Position numbers and translations under genes: made by a program
Assembly (NCBI GenBank): GCA_013154175.1
Contig: JAADCZ010000014.1
Coordinates: forward strand, 1-33,769
Source of the DNA: Thermodesulfobacteriota bacterium
Lineage (GTDB): Bacteria > Desulfobacterota > Dissulfuribacteria > Dissulfuribacterales > QOAL01
Direction of reading: 5' to 3'
Length of the DNA: 33,769 nt
The notes under the pieces: model-generated
Told to the model about the DNA's origin: nothing
The model's input: the letters and a program-made list of their open reading frames with translations, nothing else
Database searches by the model: none
Shown here: one piece after another, positions 20,837-29,978 of the stretch
How positions within the stretch are numbered: the stretch's first letter is position 1
Layout of the letters: each line of letters starts with the position of its first letter

Positions 20837-21523
20837 TTAGTCTGCTGCAAAACGGTAGCCCACCCCTGCATGGGTAAGGATATAGGTGGGGTTTGCAGGG
20901 TCTGGCTCTATCTTCTTTCTTAGCCTTCTTACATGGACGTCAAGGGCCCGTGACCAGGGATACACCTCCTTCTTGTTCCAGAGGTGACTGCTCAGAAACT
21001 CCCTGCTGAGCACCTGCCCCCTATTTTCGAGAAAAAGGTTCAAGAGCTCATATTCCTTTTTGGTAAGATTCACGCTCTTGCCGTTGACCTCTATCATGCG
21101 TTTCTTTCTGAACACCTTGAGACTTCCAAGATCCAGCGGGTCCTGGTTTGCCACAGACTTTCTGCGCCTTAGACACGCTCGGATCCGTGCCTCGAGCTCG
21201 AGGTATTCGAAGGGCTTTGTCACATAGTCGTCTGCACCGAGCTCTAGCCCCCGAATCTTATCTGGAAGGGAATCCCTGGCGCTTACTATTATTATGGGCA
21301 CATCGGATCTCTTTCGTATCTCCTGACACACCACGAGGCCATCTATGTCTGGCAGCTTGAGGTCTAGGATTATTAGATCCGGTGCCAGCACATTGTAGCC
21401 TTCGAGAACCTCCGTCCCGGTAGAGGCCCCTACTGTTTCAAACCCATCGAGTTTTAGCTGATCCATCAGAACGGTTCTGATGTCGTCGTCATCCTCCACA
21501 ACTAAAATTTTGGGATTAGCCAT
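20837..21523 (-). CDS. OmpR/PhoB-family response regulator (track ORF runs to 21544)
   Basis: Receiver with canonical phospho-Asp (LIILDLKLPDIDG) and winged-helix output domain. The MANPKILVVEDD start at 21523 is more plausible than the track start at 21544. Confidence 0.93.
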   Translation of the reverse strand: MANPKILVVEDDDDIRTVLMDQLKLDGFETVGASTGTEVLEGYNVLAPDLIILDLKLPDIDGLVVCQEIRKRSDVPIIIVSARDSLPDKIRGLELGADDYVTKPFEYLELEARIRACLRRRKSVANQDPLDLGSLKVFRKKRMIEVNGKSVNLTKKEYELLNLFLENRGQVLSREFLSSHLWNKKEVYPWSRALDVHVRRLRKKIEPDPANPTYILTHAGVGYRFAAD

Positions 21524-23075
21524 TTTCCTGACCCTTTTTTTCATCCTCTAGGCAAGGAATAAGAAAAAAGAAACAACTGCCACCTTTCCCATGCTTTCTA
21601 TCCGTAACCCCAATGATGCCTCTATGGGCCTTGATTATTCCCTTGGCAATTGCAAGCCCAAGGCCCATACCTGAATCAGACTTTGAATCCGTCCTTTGAA
21701 AAAACTTGTTAAAGATGCGCTCTCTATCCTTAGGGGGGATGCCAGGGCCATTGTCTTCGATGGTCACCTTCCAGTAGTCCCCTTCCCTGAAGAGCCTGAT
21801 TTCAATTGTATCCCTTTCTGGTGAAAATTTAATGGCATTGGAGAGAAGATTGATGATGACCTGCTCGAGACGTTTCTTGTCCATGCTCGCAAGGCAGGGT
21901 TCATCTGGCATGTGATAGTCGAGGTGAATCTTCTTTCGCCAGGCAAGTGGCATGGCAAGAAGGATGGCATCCTCCAACACCTCTGCCAGATCCGCCACTT
22001 CCTTGTGAAGGGCAAGCTCCCCACTTTCGAGCCTCGAACAATCAAGAAGGTCCTGGACCATGGAGGAAAGTTTCTGAACATTTCTCTGCAAAATGTTGAG
22101 ATAGGGCTCCTGGTCCCTGGAGCACTTTCTCTCAAGAATCGTTACGGCACCTTTAATGGCCGTAATGGGAGTTTTGAGATCATGGGTGATGTTGGTGAAA
22201 AAGTCTGATTTATACTTTTCGATCTTCTTTAGCTCATCATATGCAAGCTTCAGGCGTTCGAGTGCGGTGTCCGCCTCTTCCCTTAGTGCGCTTTGCCTCT
22301 TGGCCAAGGCAGAGACCATGTTGTTGAAGTTGTCTCCGACATTTTTCCATTCAAGACTCTGATCCAGATGCACCCGAACATCCAGATTCCCCTTTCTTAC
22401 CTCCTCTGCTGCATGGCTAAGCTCCTTCAGGGGATTTAGCACGTAGCTTCGAAGCATGAACCATAACAGGGTAAGGATAAGCAATATGCCGCTTATCATG
22501 TATATCGCATAATGAACGATATCCCTTTCCAGGGCAGTGAAGAAGTTGTTTGCATCCACCCCAATGGATATACAGCCTAGGACCTTGACCACCGGCTTTC
22601 TGGCATGGCAGCTCTGACACTCGTTTTCGAACACCAGGGGCCCCGCATATCTGAATCGATAGCTGCCTCCCTGATACTCGAGCTTCCAAACTTCGCGCTT
22701 TTTGCCAGAGACCATTTCATGAATGGCCTGCGCCTCGAATCTGTCTGGCATATGGGCGGGATTCTTTGTCTTCAAGACAGCTATCTTCAGGGAGAAGGGG
22801 CCCTTCATTCCCGATATGGCAGCGAGCTCCCCTGTAAAGGCCGAAGGGGTCTTCCTGACGAATTTGTCCCCTTCCTTCACGTAGATACCGTGCCACTTTG
22901 AAATGAGTTGCCTGGAAAACACAACAAAATGGTATATGCCCCTTGCCTGTTGAAGCAGTTGGGATAGTCCGGCCTGCTTGTACTGCTTACCCTGCCAGAC
23001 AAGAAAGATCGAGCCGAAGAGGCCAAAGATTACTATGAACCAGAAAAGGATTTTCTGGCCGAGCTTGGGAAACAT
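21516..23075 (-). CDS. Membrane sensor histidine kinase with periplasmic Tll0287/DUF3365-like domain bearing a CxxCH haem motif
   Basis: 519 aa. N-terminal TM, periplasmic segment with FENECQSCHARKP, second TM, HAMP, H-box FFTNITHDLKTPITAI, N/G boxes INLLSNAIKF and DNGPGIPP. Confidence 0.92.
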   Translation of the reverse strand: MFPKLGQKILFWFIVIFGLFGSIFLVWQGKQYKQAGLSQLLQQARGIYHFVVFSRQLISKWHGIYVKEGDKFVRKTPSAFTGELAAISGMKGPFSLKIAVLKTKNPAHMPDRFEAQAIHEMVSGKKREVWKLEYQGGSYRFRYAGPLVFENECQSCHARKPVVKVLGCISIGVDANNFFTALERDIVHYAIYMISGILLILTLLWFMLRSYVLNPLKELSHAAEEVRKGNLDVRVHLDQSLEWKNVGDNFNNMVSALAKRQSALREEADTALERLKLAYDELKKIEKYKSDFFTNITHDLKTPITAIKGAVTILERKCSRDQEPYLNILQRNVQKLSSMVQDLLDCSRLESGELALHKEVADLAEVLEDAILLAMPLAWRKKIHLDYHMPDEPCLASMDKKRLEQVIINLLSNAIKFSPERDTIEIRLFREGDYWKVTIEDNGPGIPPKDRERIFNKFFQRTDSKSDSGMGLGLAIAKGIIKAHRGIIGVTDRKHGKGGSCFFFLIPCLEDEKKGQENG

Positions 23076-23080
23076 TCGTG

Positions 23081-23422
23081 TTAAAAAAGTGGTGGACTAT
23101 GGACAATGAACAGCTTCAGCTTGCTATCCTTTCCATTTCTGACGCCGTGTTCCTCTTTGGCCGGCACAAGACAATAATCACCCGGGCCTAGGGGCTGCCA
23201 CGAGCCTGAGACGAAGATCTCCCCCTGCCCTTCAAGGCAATAAATTGAGTCGACGCTTTCATCATGGGTATGAACGGGAATTTCTATACCTGGCTCCAAG
23301 AGTAAAATGGACACCCCGAGGGATGCACCCTGGTCCTTTCCTGCAAGTTTTGCTATACTAACACCATTGAACTTTGGATGAGGCTCAAACTCAACCGCAT
23401 TGTTTCGTACGAAGATCGCCAT
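23081..23422 (-). CDS. Small cupin-domain protein
   Basis: 113 aa with cupin motifs PGIEIPVHTHDESVDSIYCLEGQGEI and LGPGDYCLVPAKEEHGVRN. Ends 5 nt before the kinase start. Confidence 0.88.
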   Translation of the reverse strand: MAIFVRNNAVEFEPHPKFNGVSIAKLAGKDQGASLGVSILLLEPGIEIPVHTHDESVDSIYCLEGQGEIFVSGSWQPLGPGDYCLVPAKEEHGVRNGKDSKLKLFIVHSPPLF

Positions 23423-23456
23423 AATTCACCTCCGCGTATCTATGTGTTTAAGGTGG

Positions 23457-23548
23457 GTAACAACCAACAAATTCAAGTAGAGTTAACAGGCCCTAACCAG
23501 CAATTTGATTTGTAACATCTTAGTAACATATTTAACCACACAGTAACA
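23457..23548. promoter_or_regulatory. TAAC-core repeat array, candidate multi-site regulator binding region
   Basis: NTAAC[A/C] cores start at 23457 (GTAACA), 23483 (TTAACA), 23493 (CTAACC), 23512 (GTAACA), 23523 (GTAACA), 23532 (TTAACC) and 23543 (GTAACA). Local spacings include 10, 11, 9 and 11 nt. Confidence 0.6.
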
Positions 23549-23568
23549 GAAAAATTCGCTAAAATTAA

Positions 23569-23587
23569 GATGGAAAAATTTTCCATC
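23569..23587. promoter_or_regulatory. Perfect 19-bp inverted repeat GATGGAAAA-A-TTTTCCATC upstream of the cytochrome cluster
   Basis: Two 9-bp arms with a 1-nt centre, just downstream of a -10-like TAAAAT (23560-23565) and 30 nt before the likely start codon at 23618. Confidence 0.6.
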
Positions 23588-23617
23588 CTTCAAACTTCAG
23601 TGACCAGGAGGGTTTCA

Positions 23618-24178
23618 ATGAGGATTATCAAAGATAATGGGGGGGCGGTAGTCGTTGCATGTATTATTGCCTTCCTTGTGGCCCTTGTTGTGGCATTTTT
23701 CGCTGCAAAACAGGTCCAATCTACCAGCACAGTGGAGTTTTGCAATTCATGCCACGAAATGCACCCGTTTTACAAGACCTGGGCTGCAGGTAAACACGGT
23801 ACAGATGCCAAGGGAGTGATAAGGGCCAGGTGCGTTGACTGCCACCTACCCCATGACAGTCTTGCCAATTACCTAAAGACCAAGGCCTTGGCAGGCCTCC
23901 ACGACATCAAGGCCCACTGGATGGGCAAGAAGACAGATTGGCTCAAACTCTGGGAAGAGAGGGGGCCATACGTGCATTCCGCCTACAACTCAGGATGTAT
24001 GGAATGTCACAAGGAACTGGTGGCTCCTGGCATTCCCCTAAAGGCCTACACCGCACACAAGGCATTTCTCGTTGGGCAGACCAAGAAGACATGCCTGGAC
24101 TGCCACCATGAGGTGGGCCATGGAGACATCGTCAGCGAGTTCAGGGAGCTAGCCAAGAGGTCCCAACGCAAGGAATGA
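23618..24178 (+). CDS. napC: NapC/NrfH-family membrane-anchored tetraheme cytochrome c, candidate quinol dehydrogenase
   Basis: One TM anchor plus four CxxCH motifs: CNSCHEM (CxxCHxM as in NrfH haem 1), CVDCH, CMECH, CLDCH. The track ORF starts at 23570, but AGGAGG at 23606-23611 fits the ATG at 23618. Confidence 0.9.
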   Translation: MRIIKDNGGAVVVACIIAFLVALVVAFFAAKQVQSTSTVEFCNSCHEMHPFYKTWAAGKHGTDAKGVIRARCVDCHLPHDSLANYLKTKALAGLHDIKAHWMGKKTDWLKLWEERGPYVHSAYNSGCMECHKELVAPGIPLKAYTAHKAFLVGQTKKTCLDCHHEVGHGDIVSEFRELAKRSQRKE

Positions 24179-24224
24179 TTTGCTTAGGTTTTATAAAAAT
24201 TCAAAATAAATAAGGAGGGTTAAC

Positions 24225-25589
24225 ATGAAAGAGTTATTAACCAAAATGGGCACATTGTTATTGGCCGTCATCTTTTTGGGGCTGATAACAGGTGCGGCAC
24301 TTGCCGAAGAGTACTCTGGCAACGCCACGCCCAAGCTCTTCAAGGAGCTAGTTATAAAACGTGGCATGTCTCCAGAGGCCGCAAAGTGCATCGAATGTCA
24401 CTCAAAGAAGACTCCTGGAATCGTGGAGTCGTGGAAAAAGGGAAAGATGGCCCACGCCTCTGTATCCTGCTTCGACTGCCACGTGGTGGAAAAGAGCTCA
24501 CCAATGGCAAGCCAGTGTTCTGGAATCAAGGGGTCGAACATCTACATCTCCCCAATGGTTTCTTCAAAGACATGCTCCCGCTGCCATCCACAGGAGGTTG
24601 AGCAGTTTCTGAAAAGTGGCCATGCAAAGCTGGCCAGCTACCCTGTTGTGGAAAAGAAAAAGACCCTGAACCTGATTTATCACCTGGAGGGTGCCGAATT
24701 TATTGGTAACTCCAGGTCCAATTCCAGCAACTGGGCCTCGAGAGAGGCAGGATGCCAGATGTGCCACGGTGGTCAGGTAGAGCTTGGCCCAGACCACAAG
24801 CCAATCAAGAACACCTGGCCAGGTGGTGTTGGAACCAGGTACCCCGATGGTTCTGTTGGAACTTGTACAGTCTGCCACACAAGGCATCAGTTCTCTATCG
24901 AAGAGGCAAGGAAGCCCGAGGCATGTGCAAGCTGCCACCTTGGCCCTGACCATCCAGACATTGAAATCTACATGGAGAGCAAGCACGGACAGATCTTCGC
25001 CACCCAGGGCGAAACATGGGAATGGGACAGCGCTCCTGATGCATGGCAGCCAGGTGACTACACCGCTCCCACATGCGCCACTTGCCATATGAGTGGAATT
25101 GGCGATCTGACCACCACCCACAACATCAATGAAAGGCTCAAGTGGGATCTGGTTCACCCCAAGAGCGTTATCCGCTCTGGCGAAAGGGGTGACGGTGAAA
25201 AGGGTGCAAAGCTCATGAGACAGGTTTGCGCCAACTGCCACGGCCCAACCCAGATACAGAAGGAAATCAATACCCTGGACGACGCAGTCGCCCTTTACAA
25301 CTTCTACTGGGATGGTGCTGTGAAGATGAAGAAGGAGCTGGAGGCCAAGGGACTTCTGGGCAAGGATCCATGGTCTGACGGATTCCAGGAAATCATGTAC
25401 TACCTGTGGCACCATGCAGGAAGGCGTGCACGTCAGGGTGCTGCAATGAACGGACCCGACTATGCACACTGGCATGGATTCTTCCAGCTCTTCCAGATGT
25501 ATAAGGATCTGCAGCAGATCTACAACTACCGTATGAAGAACAACAAGATCGAGGATCTCAGCACTGTTATGAGCACAGGTCCCCTTTAA
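24225..25589 (+). CDS. Octaheme cytochrome c of the hydroxylamine oxidoreductase (HAO) family
   Basis: 454 aa with signal peptide and eight CxxCH motifs (CIECH, CFDCH, CSRCH, CQMCH, CTVCH, CASCH, CATCH, CANCH). C-terminal [25 protein letters not shown] resembles HAO/epsilon-HAO proteins. RBS AGGAGGG upstream. Confidence 0.87.
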   Translation: MKELLTKMGTLLLAVIFLGLITGAALAEEYSGNATPKLFKELVIKRGMSPEAAKCIECHSKKTPGIVESWKKGKMAHASVSCFDCHVVEKSSPMASQCSGIKGSNIYISPMVSSKTCSRCHPQEVEQFLKSGHAKLASYPVVEKKKTLNLIYHLEGAEFIGNSRSNSSNWASREAGCQMCHGGQVELGPDHKPIKNTWPGGVGTRYPDGSVGTCTVCHTRHQFSIEEARKPEACASCHLGPDHPDIEIYMESKHGQIFATQGETWEWDSAPDAWQPGDYTAPTCATCHMSGIGDLTTTHNINERLKWDLVHPKSVIRSGERGDGEKGAKLMRQVCANCHGPTQIQKEINTLDDAVALYNFYWDGAVKMKKELEAKGLLGKDPWSDGFQEIMYYLWHHAGRRARQGAAMNGPDYAHWHGFFQLFQMYKDLQQIYNYRMKNNKIEDLSTVMSTGPL

Positions 25590-25624
25590 TAGGTAAGCTC
25601 TCTAGGAGCATAAACAACTGAATA

Positions 25625-25668
25625 AAGGCTGTGGTTTGTAGGGAGCCACAGCCTTGTTACATTTTTAA
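25625..25668 (+). terminator. Terminator-like hairpin after the octaheme gene
   Basis: AAGGCTGTGG (25625-25634), 11-nt loop, CCACAGCCTT (25646-25655), followed by GTTACATTTTT. Confidence 0.65.
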
Positions 25669-25691
25669 AACAAAAAAAGGAGGGATTAGTA

Positions 25692-27131
25692 ATGAAAAGA
25701 CCGATTTTGGCACTAATTTTTGCCATGCTGTTCCTTACAGCAGGCAGTGCGCTGGCGTACAAGGTCAGTGACAACGCCTATATCAAGTTCAAGGAAGAGA
25801 TCAGGTACGAAAACTGGGCTACCTTTGAAACGCCAACCACAGTCGATGATCAGTATGACTTTGTCTCAAGCAAGATGCGTCTGGGCTTTGGATTCAACTC
25901 CAGGAACATAGATGCATACAGTGAGTTGAACTGGACCCAGTTCTTTGGTCTTCCAAGGCATGCCTCCTACGGAACCGGCGCCCTTTACTATGGCCAGAAC
26001 AATGGTGCAAGGGACGTTGGAAAGGTAGGAATCGACCAGTTGTGGCTCAGGGGACGCATGCCTGGAACCCCTAACCTCAGCGCAACCATAGGTCGTTTCA
26101 AATACAACAGCGGCCTCGAGTACAACACCAAGCCCAAAAACAAGAGGCTTCAGTGGCTGAGGAAACTTCGCATCTCCCAGAGGCTCATCGGTGGTTTCGA
26201 GTGGTCCCGTGTTGGCCGTTCCTTCGACGGTTTTCAGGTTGCCTGGAATGACAAGGACTACAACTTCACAGTGGCTGGCTTCCAGCCTACCCAGGGTGGA
26301 TTCTATCTCGATTACATGGAGAACAAGGTCAATGGATACAAAATCCATGACATCGATATCCTTACAGCTGTATTCACCTTGAAGGACACTGTCATTCCCG
26401 GGCTGGATTCACAGCTCTTCTACTACTACTACAATGACGACCGCGGTCTTCCAGACCAGGATCCTGAAATCAACAACATCGGTGGACACATCATTTACGT
26501 AACTCCAAAGATGGGCCCCGGTAGCTTTGACTTCCTGGTATGGGGTGTGTACCAGAGCGGTGTATGGGGCAATGATGACCAGAGTGCCTATGCAGTTGCC
26601 CTCGAAGGTGGTTATAAGTTCGAAGACATCAACTGGCAGCCCTGGATCAGGGGTGGTTACTTCCAGAGCTCTGGTGACGACGATCCCAACGACAATGACA
26701 GGGACACCTTCTTCCAGATGATGCCCACCTTGCGCATCTACGCCATGACCCCTTGGTTCAACCTCATGAACACCACCTACTGCTTTGGCCAGCTCATGGT
26801 CAAACCTATGCCAAACGTTCTCGTACGTACCGACGTCACAAGGCTTTGGCTCACAGAGAAAGAGGATGCCTGGTACCAGGGTTCTGGTGCAACCAGGGCA
26901 GACCTTTTCGGCTACAAGGCACTCAGGCCAGCTGATGGTTTCACGGATGACGACCTTGGAACCATGTGGGATATCTCCATCTTCATCAAGGACATCTACA
27001 AGGCTTATGGAGTAACCATGGGCCTGGATCTCTACTACAGCCACGTATGGGGCGACGACGTAGTGGAACAGATATTCACCAAGGATGAGGATCTGGATTT
27101 CTTCTACGCAGAATTCAGATTTACATTCTAA
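25692..27131 (+). CDS. Outer membrane beta-barrel porin (alginate-export-like overall character)
   Basis: 479 aa with signal peptide (MKRPILALIFAMLFLTAGSALA), alternating aromatic beta-strand pattern and terminal Phe (FFYAEFRFTF). RBS AGGAGGG upstream. Confidence 0.78.
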   Translation: MKRPILALIFAMLFLTAGSALAYKVSDNAYIKFKEEIRYENWATFETPTTVDDQYDFVSSKMRLGFGFNSRNIDAYSELNWTQFFGLPRHASYGTGALYYGQNNGARDVGKVGIDQLWLRGRMPGTPNLSATIGRFKYNSGLEYNTKPKNKRLQWLRKLRISQRLIGGFEWSRVGRSFDGFQVAWNDKDYNFTVAGFQPTQGGFYLDYMENKVNGYKIHDIDILTAVFTLKDTVIPGLDSQLFYYYYNDDRGLPDQDPEINNIGGHIIYVTPKMGPGSFDFLVWGVYQSGVWGNDDQSAYAVALEGGYKFEDINWQPWIRGGYFQSSGDDDPNDNDRDTFFQMMPTLRIYAMTPWFNLMNTTYCFGQLMVKPMPNVLVRTDVTRLWLTEKEDAWYQGSGATRADLFGYKALRPADGFTDDDLGTMWDISIFIKDIYKAYGVTMGLDLYYSHVWGDDVVEQIFTKDEDLDFFYAEFRFTF

Positions 27132-27147
27132 CAAAGTCTTTCACACA

Positions 27148-27176
27148 GGGCCGGTTTATCCGGCCCTTCTTGTTTA
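27148..27176 (+). terminator. Terminator-like hairpin after the porin gene
   Basis: AGGGCCGG-TTTAT-CCGGCCCT followed by TCTTGTTT. Confidence 0.7.
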
Positions 27177-27187
27177 GGAGGTGAACA

Positions 27188-27535
27188 GTGAAGAGACAAC
27201 TTTTAAAACTTTCCATGCTGGTAATAGCCTTCATTATGGTAACTGCCGGCGCTGCCATTGCGGCTCATCCGGAGCTTACAGAGCAGGAAAAACTGACCCC
27301 TTGCAGCCAGTGCCACAAGGAGGTCACTCCAGAGATTTACAAAGATTGGTACAACTCGGTGCATGGCCTCGATAATGTCAAATGCTTCCAGTGCCACGGC
27401 ACCTATGAAAACCTTAAGGCATCTCCAGACGAGACAAACTGTGCCGCATGCCACAACGCACAGTACATGAAGCGCCCAAAGGGCAAGAAATGCTGGGATT
27501 GCCACCCTGCCCATCACTTTTTTATCCACAAGTAA
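27188..27535 (+). CDS. napM: Small periplasmic tetraheme cytochrome c (NapM-like), GTG start
   Basis: 115 aa with signal peptide and four CxxCH motifs (CSQCH, CFQCH, CAACH, CWDCH). Directly upstream of napA, as in the napCMADGH organisation. Confidence 0.8.
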   Translation: MKRQLLKLSMLVIAFIMVTAGAAIAAHPELTEQEKLTPCSQCHKEVTPEIYKDWYNSVHGLDNVKCFQCHGTYENLKASPDETNCAACHNAQYMKRPKGKKCWDCHPAHHFFIHK

Positions 27536-27550
27536 AAGGAGGAAAATCAT

Positions 27551-29959
27551 ATGGGGCTTTCAAGAAGAGAATTCATTAAGAGAACCGCCGCCCTTACGGC
27601 TGCATCATATGTTGGAATGAACCTTCCTTTTACAAACGAGGACACTGCCCACGCATCAGATGCAGATAGCTGGCACAAGGGAACCTGCCGTCTTTGTGGC
27701 TCTGGATGCAGGCTAGAGCTTGGGGTAAAGAACGGTAAGGCAGTGGCCCTGAGGGGTATCCCCCAGTCGAGAACCAACATGGGTTACCTTTGCATGAAGG
27801 GGATGCTCTTCTACAAGCTCATGGGCACAAACCACCCAGAGAGATTCAAGAAACCCCTCTATCGGGCAAGGAAGACCGACCCCTTCAAGGAGATTTCCTG
27901 GGACGAGGCCCTTGATATTGCAGCCAGGGAGTTTGCAAATGCAATCAAGAAATATGGCAACAACTCAGTGGCATATTACGGCTCAGGCCAGTCCCTTACC
28001 GAAGAGACTTACATCTTTCAAAAGGTGATGAGGGGCGGGCTCAAGACCAACAATGTCGAAGGAAACCCCCGCCTCTGCATGGCAAGTGCAGTTGGCGGAT
28101 ATATCACATCCTTTGGTGCCGACGAGCCCATTGGAAGCTACTCGAACTTTGAAAGGGCCTCATGTTTCTTCATCATTGGAAGTAACACCGCTGAGGCACA
28201 CCCAGTGCTCTTCAGGCGCATCATGCGCAGAAAACTTGACAACAGGGACACAGTAAAGGTCATAAATGCCGATCCAAGGGTTTCACCAACCTCCAGGATT
28301 GCAGACCTTCACCTTCAGTTCGAGCCTGGAACCGACCTTGCCCTGCTAAATGCAATGGCCCACGTCATCGTAAAGGAAGGATACTACGATGAGGATTTTC
28401 TGAATAACTATGCAGTATTCAGAATGGGCAAGGACAAGAAGCAGGTTGGGTTCGAAGAATATAAAAAATTCCTTGAAGACTACACCCCTGAAAAGGTTGC
28501 CAGGCTCTGTAAGGGTAACATCACCCCAGAGAAGATAAGAAAGGCAGCCAACTGGTTTGCAAAATCCGAAGGCACCATGAGCCTTTGGACAATGGGAATC
28601 AATCAGAGGTCCCGGGGTGTGTGGGCCAATAACCTCATCCACAACCTGCACATCCTTACAGGGCAGTTGTGCAGGCCAGGGGCCGACAGCTTCTCCCTAA
28701 CTGGCCAGCCAAATGCATGCGGAGGCGTCCGTGAAGGTGGCGGACTCTGCCACATCCTTCCTGCCCACAGGCCTGTCAAGATAGACAAACTGAGACACGA
28801 GGTTGAAAGGCTCTGGGGCATTCCAGAGGGCAGGATTCCACCTAAGCCTGGCTACCATACCATTGCCATGTTCGAGGCAGTAAACCAGGGAAAGATCAAG
28901 GCCATCTGGATCAACTGCACAAGCCCTGCCCAGTCGCTTCCAAACTGCGACAAGTACAGGAAGGGAATGAAGAGGGAAGATGTCTTCATGATCGTCACAG
29001 ACATCTTTCCCACAAAGACCACAGAGCTTGCCAATCTCATACTGCCAACTGCCTTTCACTTTGAAAAGACAGGTGTCTATGGGTGCACGGAAAGGCGCTC
29101 CCAGCTCACTGTCAAGGCAGTGGATGCACCAGGTGATGCAATGCCTGAGGTGTGGATTGTTAGGGAGTGGGCACTTAGGCTCGCAAAGGAGCTGAAGGAC
29201 CCGGTAATAAAGAAGTGTGTGGAGCCATTCCTAGGAAAAGAGCCCGACTATGAGCTTCCAAAGGCAATATGGGACGAGTACACCCAGAAGCTCACAAAGG
29301 GCCGGGATAACGACCTGAGGGGAGCCACCTATGAGGTCCTTGAAAAGCTCCCGGATGGCGTTCAGTGGCCTGCACCAACAAAGGAGTGGGCACTCAAGGG
29401 CGGCACTGACATAAAGTTCGTCCGGGGCCTCGACCCACTTGCTGACAAACACGCAAAGAATGACCTACCATATCAGTTCTACGGCCCTGCCCACAAGGAC
29501 AGGAAGCTGTGGGTCTGGTTGAGGCCAATGAAGGGCCCAGAAGAGATGCCAGACAGCGAATATCCATTTTATCTGTCAACAGGCAGAATCATCGACCACT
29601 GGCACACGAGCAGCATGACTGGCCGAATAAAGGAGCTCATGCGCGCCAACCCCTACGCCTATGTGGAGGTGAACCCCAAGGATGCTGAAAAGCTCGGCAT
29701 AAAGCCAGGTGACATGGTCGAGGTGGTATCGAGGCGGGGTAAGAACATACTGCCTGCAAAGGTGTATGTGGGCCCGTGCGAAGGCATGGTATTCGTCTAC
29801 TGGCATGACCAGGATGAGGACAGGATGATAAACAGGGTCACAAAGGATGCCTTCGACCCAGGTTCAAAGGAGCCTGAGTTCAAGATATGCGCCTGTCGCA
29901 TAAGGAAGGTATCTGGACCAAAGCCCCTTAAGCCCTTCCTGGTTCACATGAAGTCGTAA
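27551..29959 (+). CDS. napA: Periplasmic nitrate reductase catalytic subunit NapA (Mo-bisMGD, 4Fe-4S, Tat signal)
   Basis: 802 aa. Tat motif SRREFIK, N-terminal CRLCGSGC...CMKG cluster, NPRLCMASAVGGYITSFGADEP (candidate Mo-Cys), INQRSRGVWANNLIHNLHILTGQLCRPG, SLTGQPNACGGVRE. napD/G/H follow. Confidence 0.92.
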   Translation: MGLSRREFIKRTAALTAASYVGMNLPFTNEDTAHASDADSWHKGTCRLCGSGCRLELGVKNGKAVALRGIPQSRTNMGYLCMKGMLFYKLMGTNHPERFKKPLYRARKTDPFKEISWDEALDIAAREFANAIKKYGNNSVAYYGSGQSLTEETYIFQKVMRGGLKTNNVEGNPRLCMASAVGGYITSFGADEPIGSYSNFERASCFFIIGSNTAEAHPVLFRRIMRRKLDNRDTVKVINADPRVSPTSRIADLHLQFEPGTDLALLNAMAHVIVKEGYYDEDFLNNYAVFRMGKDKKQVGFEEYKKFLEDYTPEKVARLCKGNITPEKIRKAANWFAKSEGTMSLWTMGINQRSRGVWANNLIHNLHILTGQLCRPGADSFSLTGQPNACGGVREGGGLCHILPAHRPVKIDKLRHEVERLWGIPEGRIPPKPGYHTIAMFEAVNQGKIKAIWINCTSPAQSLPNCDKYRKGMKREDVFMIVTDIFPTKTTELANLILPTAFHFEKTGVYGCTERRSQLTVKAVDAPGDAMPEVWIVREWALRLAKELKDPVIKKCVEPFLGKEPDYELPKAIWDEYTQKLTKGRDNDLRGATYEVLEKLPDGVQWPAPTKEWALKGGTDIKFVRGLDPLADKHAKNDLPYQFYGPAHKDRKLWVWLRPMKGPEEMPDSEYPFYLSTGRIIDHWHTSSMTGRIKELMRANPYAYVEVNPKDAEKLGIKPGDMVEVVSRRGKNILPAKVYVGPCEGMVFVYWHDQDEDRMINRVTKDAFDPGSKEPEFKICACRIRKVSGPKPLKPFLVHMKS

Positions 29960-29978
29960 AAAGGTAAAAATAAATAAA

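Noticed and set aside
24564-25475. 303-aa minus-strand ORF
   Set aside because: Shadow of the octaheme cytochrome gene, whose haem motifs and RBS are clear.
26409-27134. 241-aa minus-strand ORF opposite the porin
   Set aside because: Shadow frame of a gene with a signal peptide and beta-barrel pattern; no independent RBS or domain.
23618-27535. Porin-cytochrome conduit for extracellular electron transfer (Mtr/Pcc-like)
   Set aside because: The multihaem gene resembles the HAO family, not MtrA-type decahaem proteins. No outer-surface multihaem lipoprotein is present, and the cluster continues into napA-D-G-H, so nitrogen respiration is the simpler reading.
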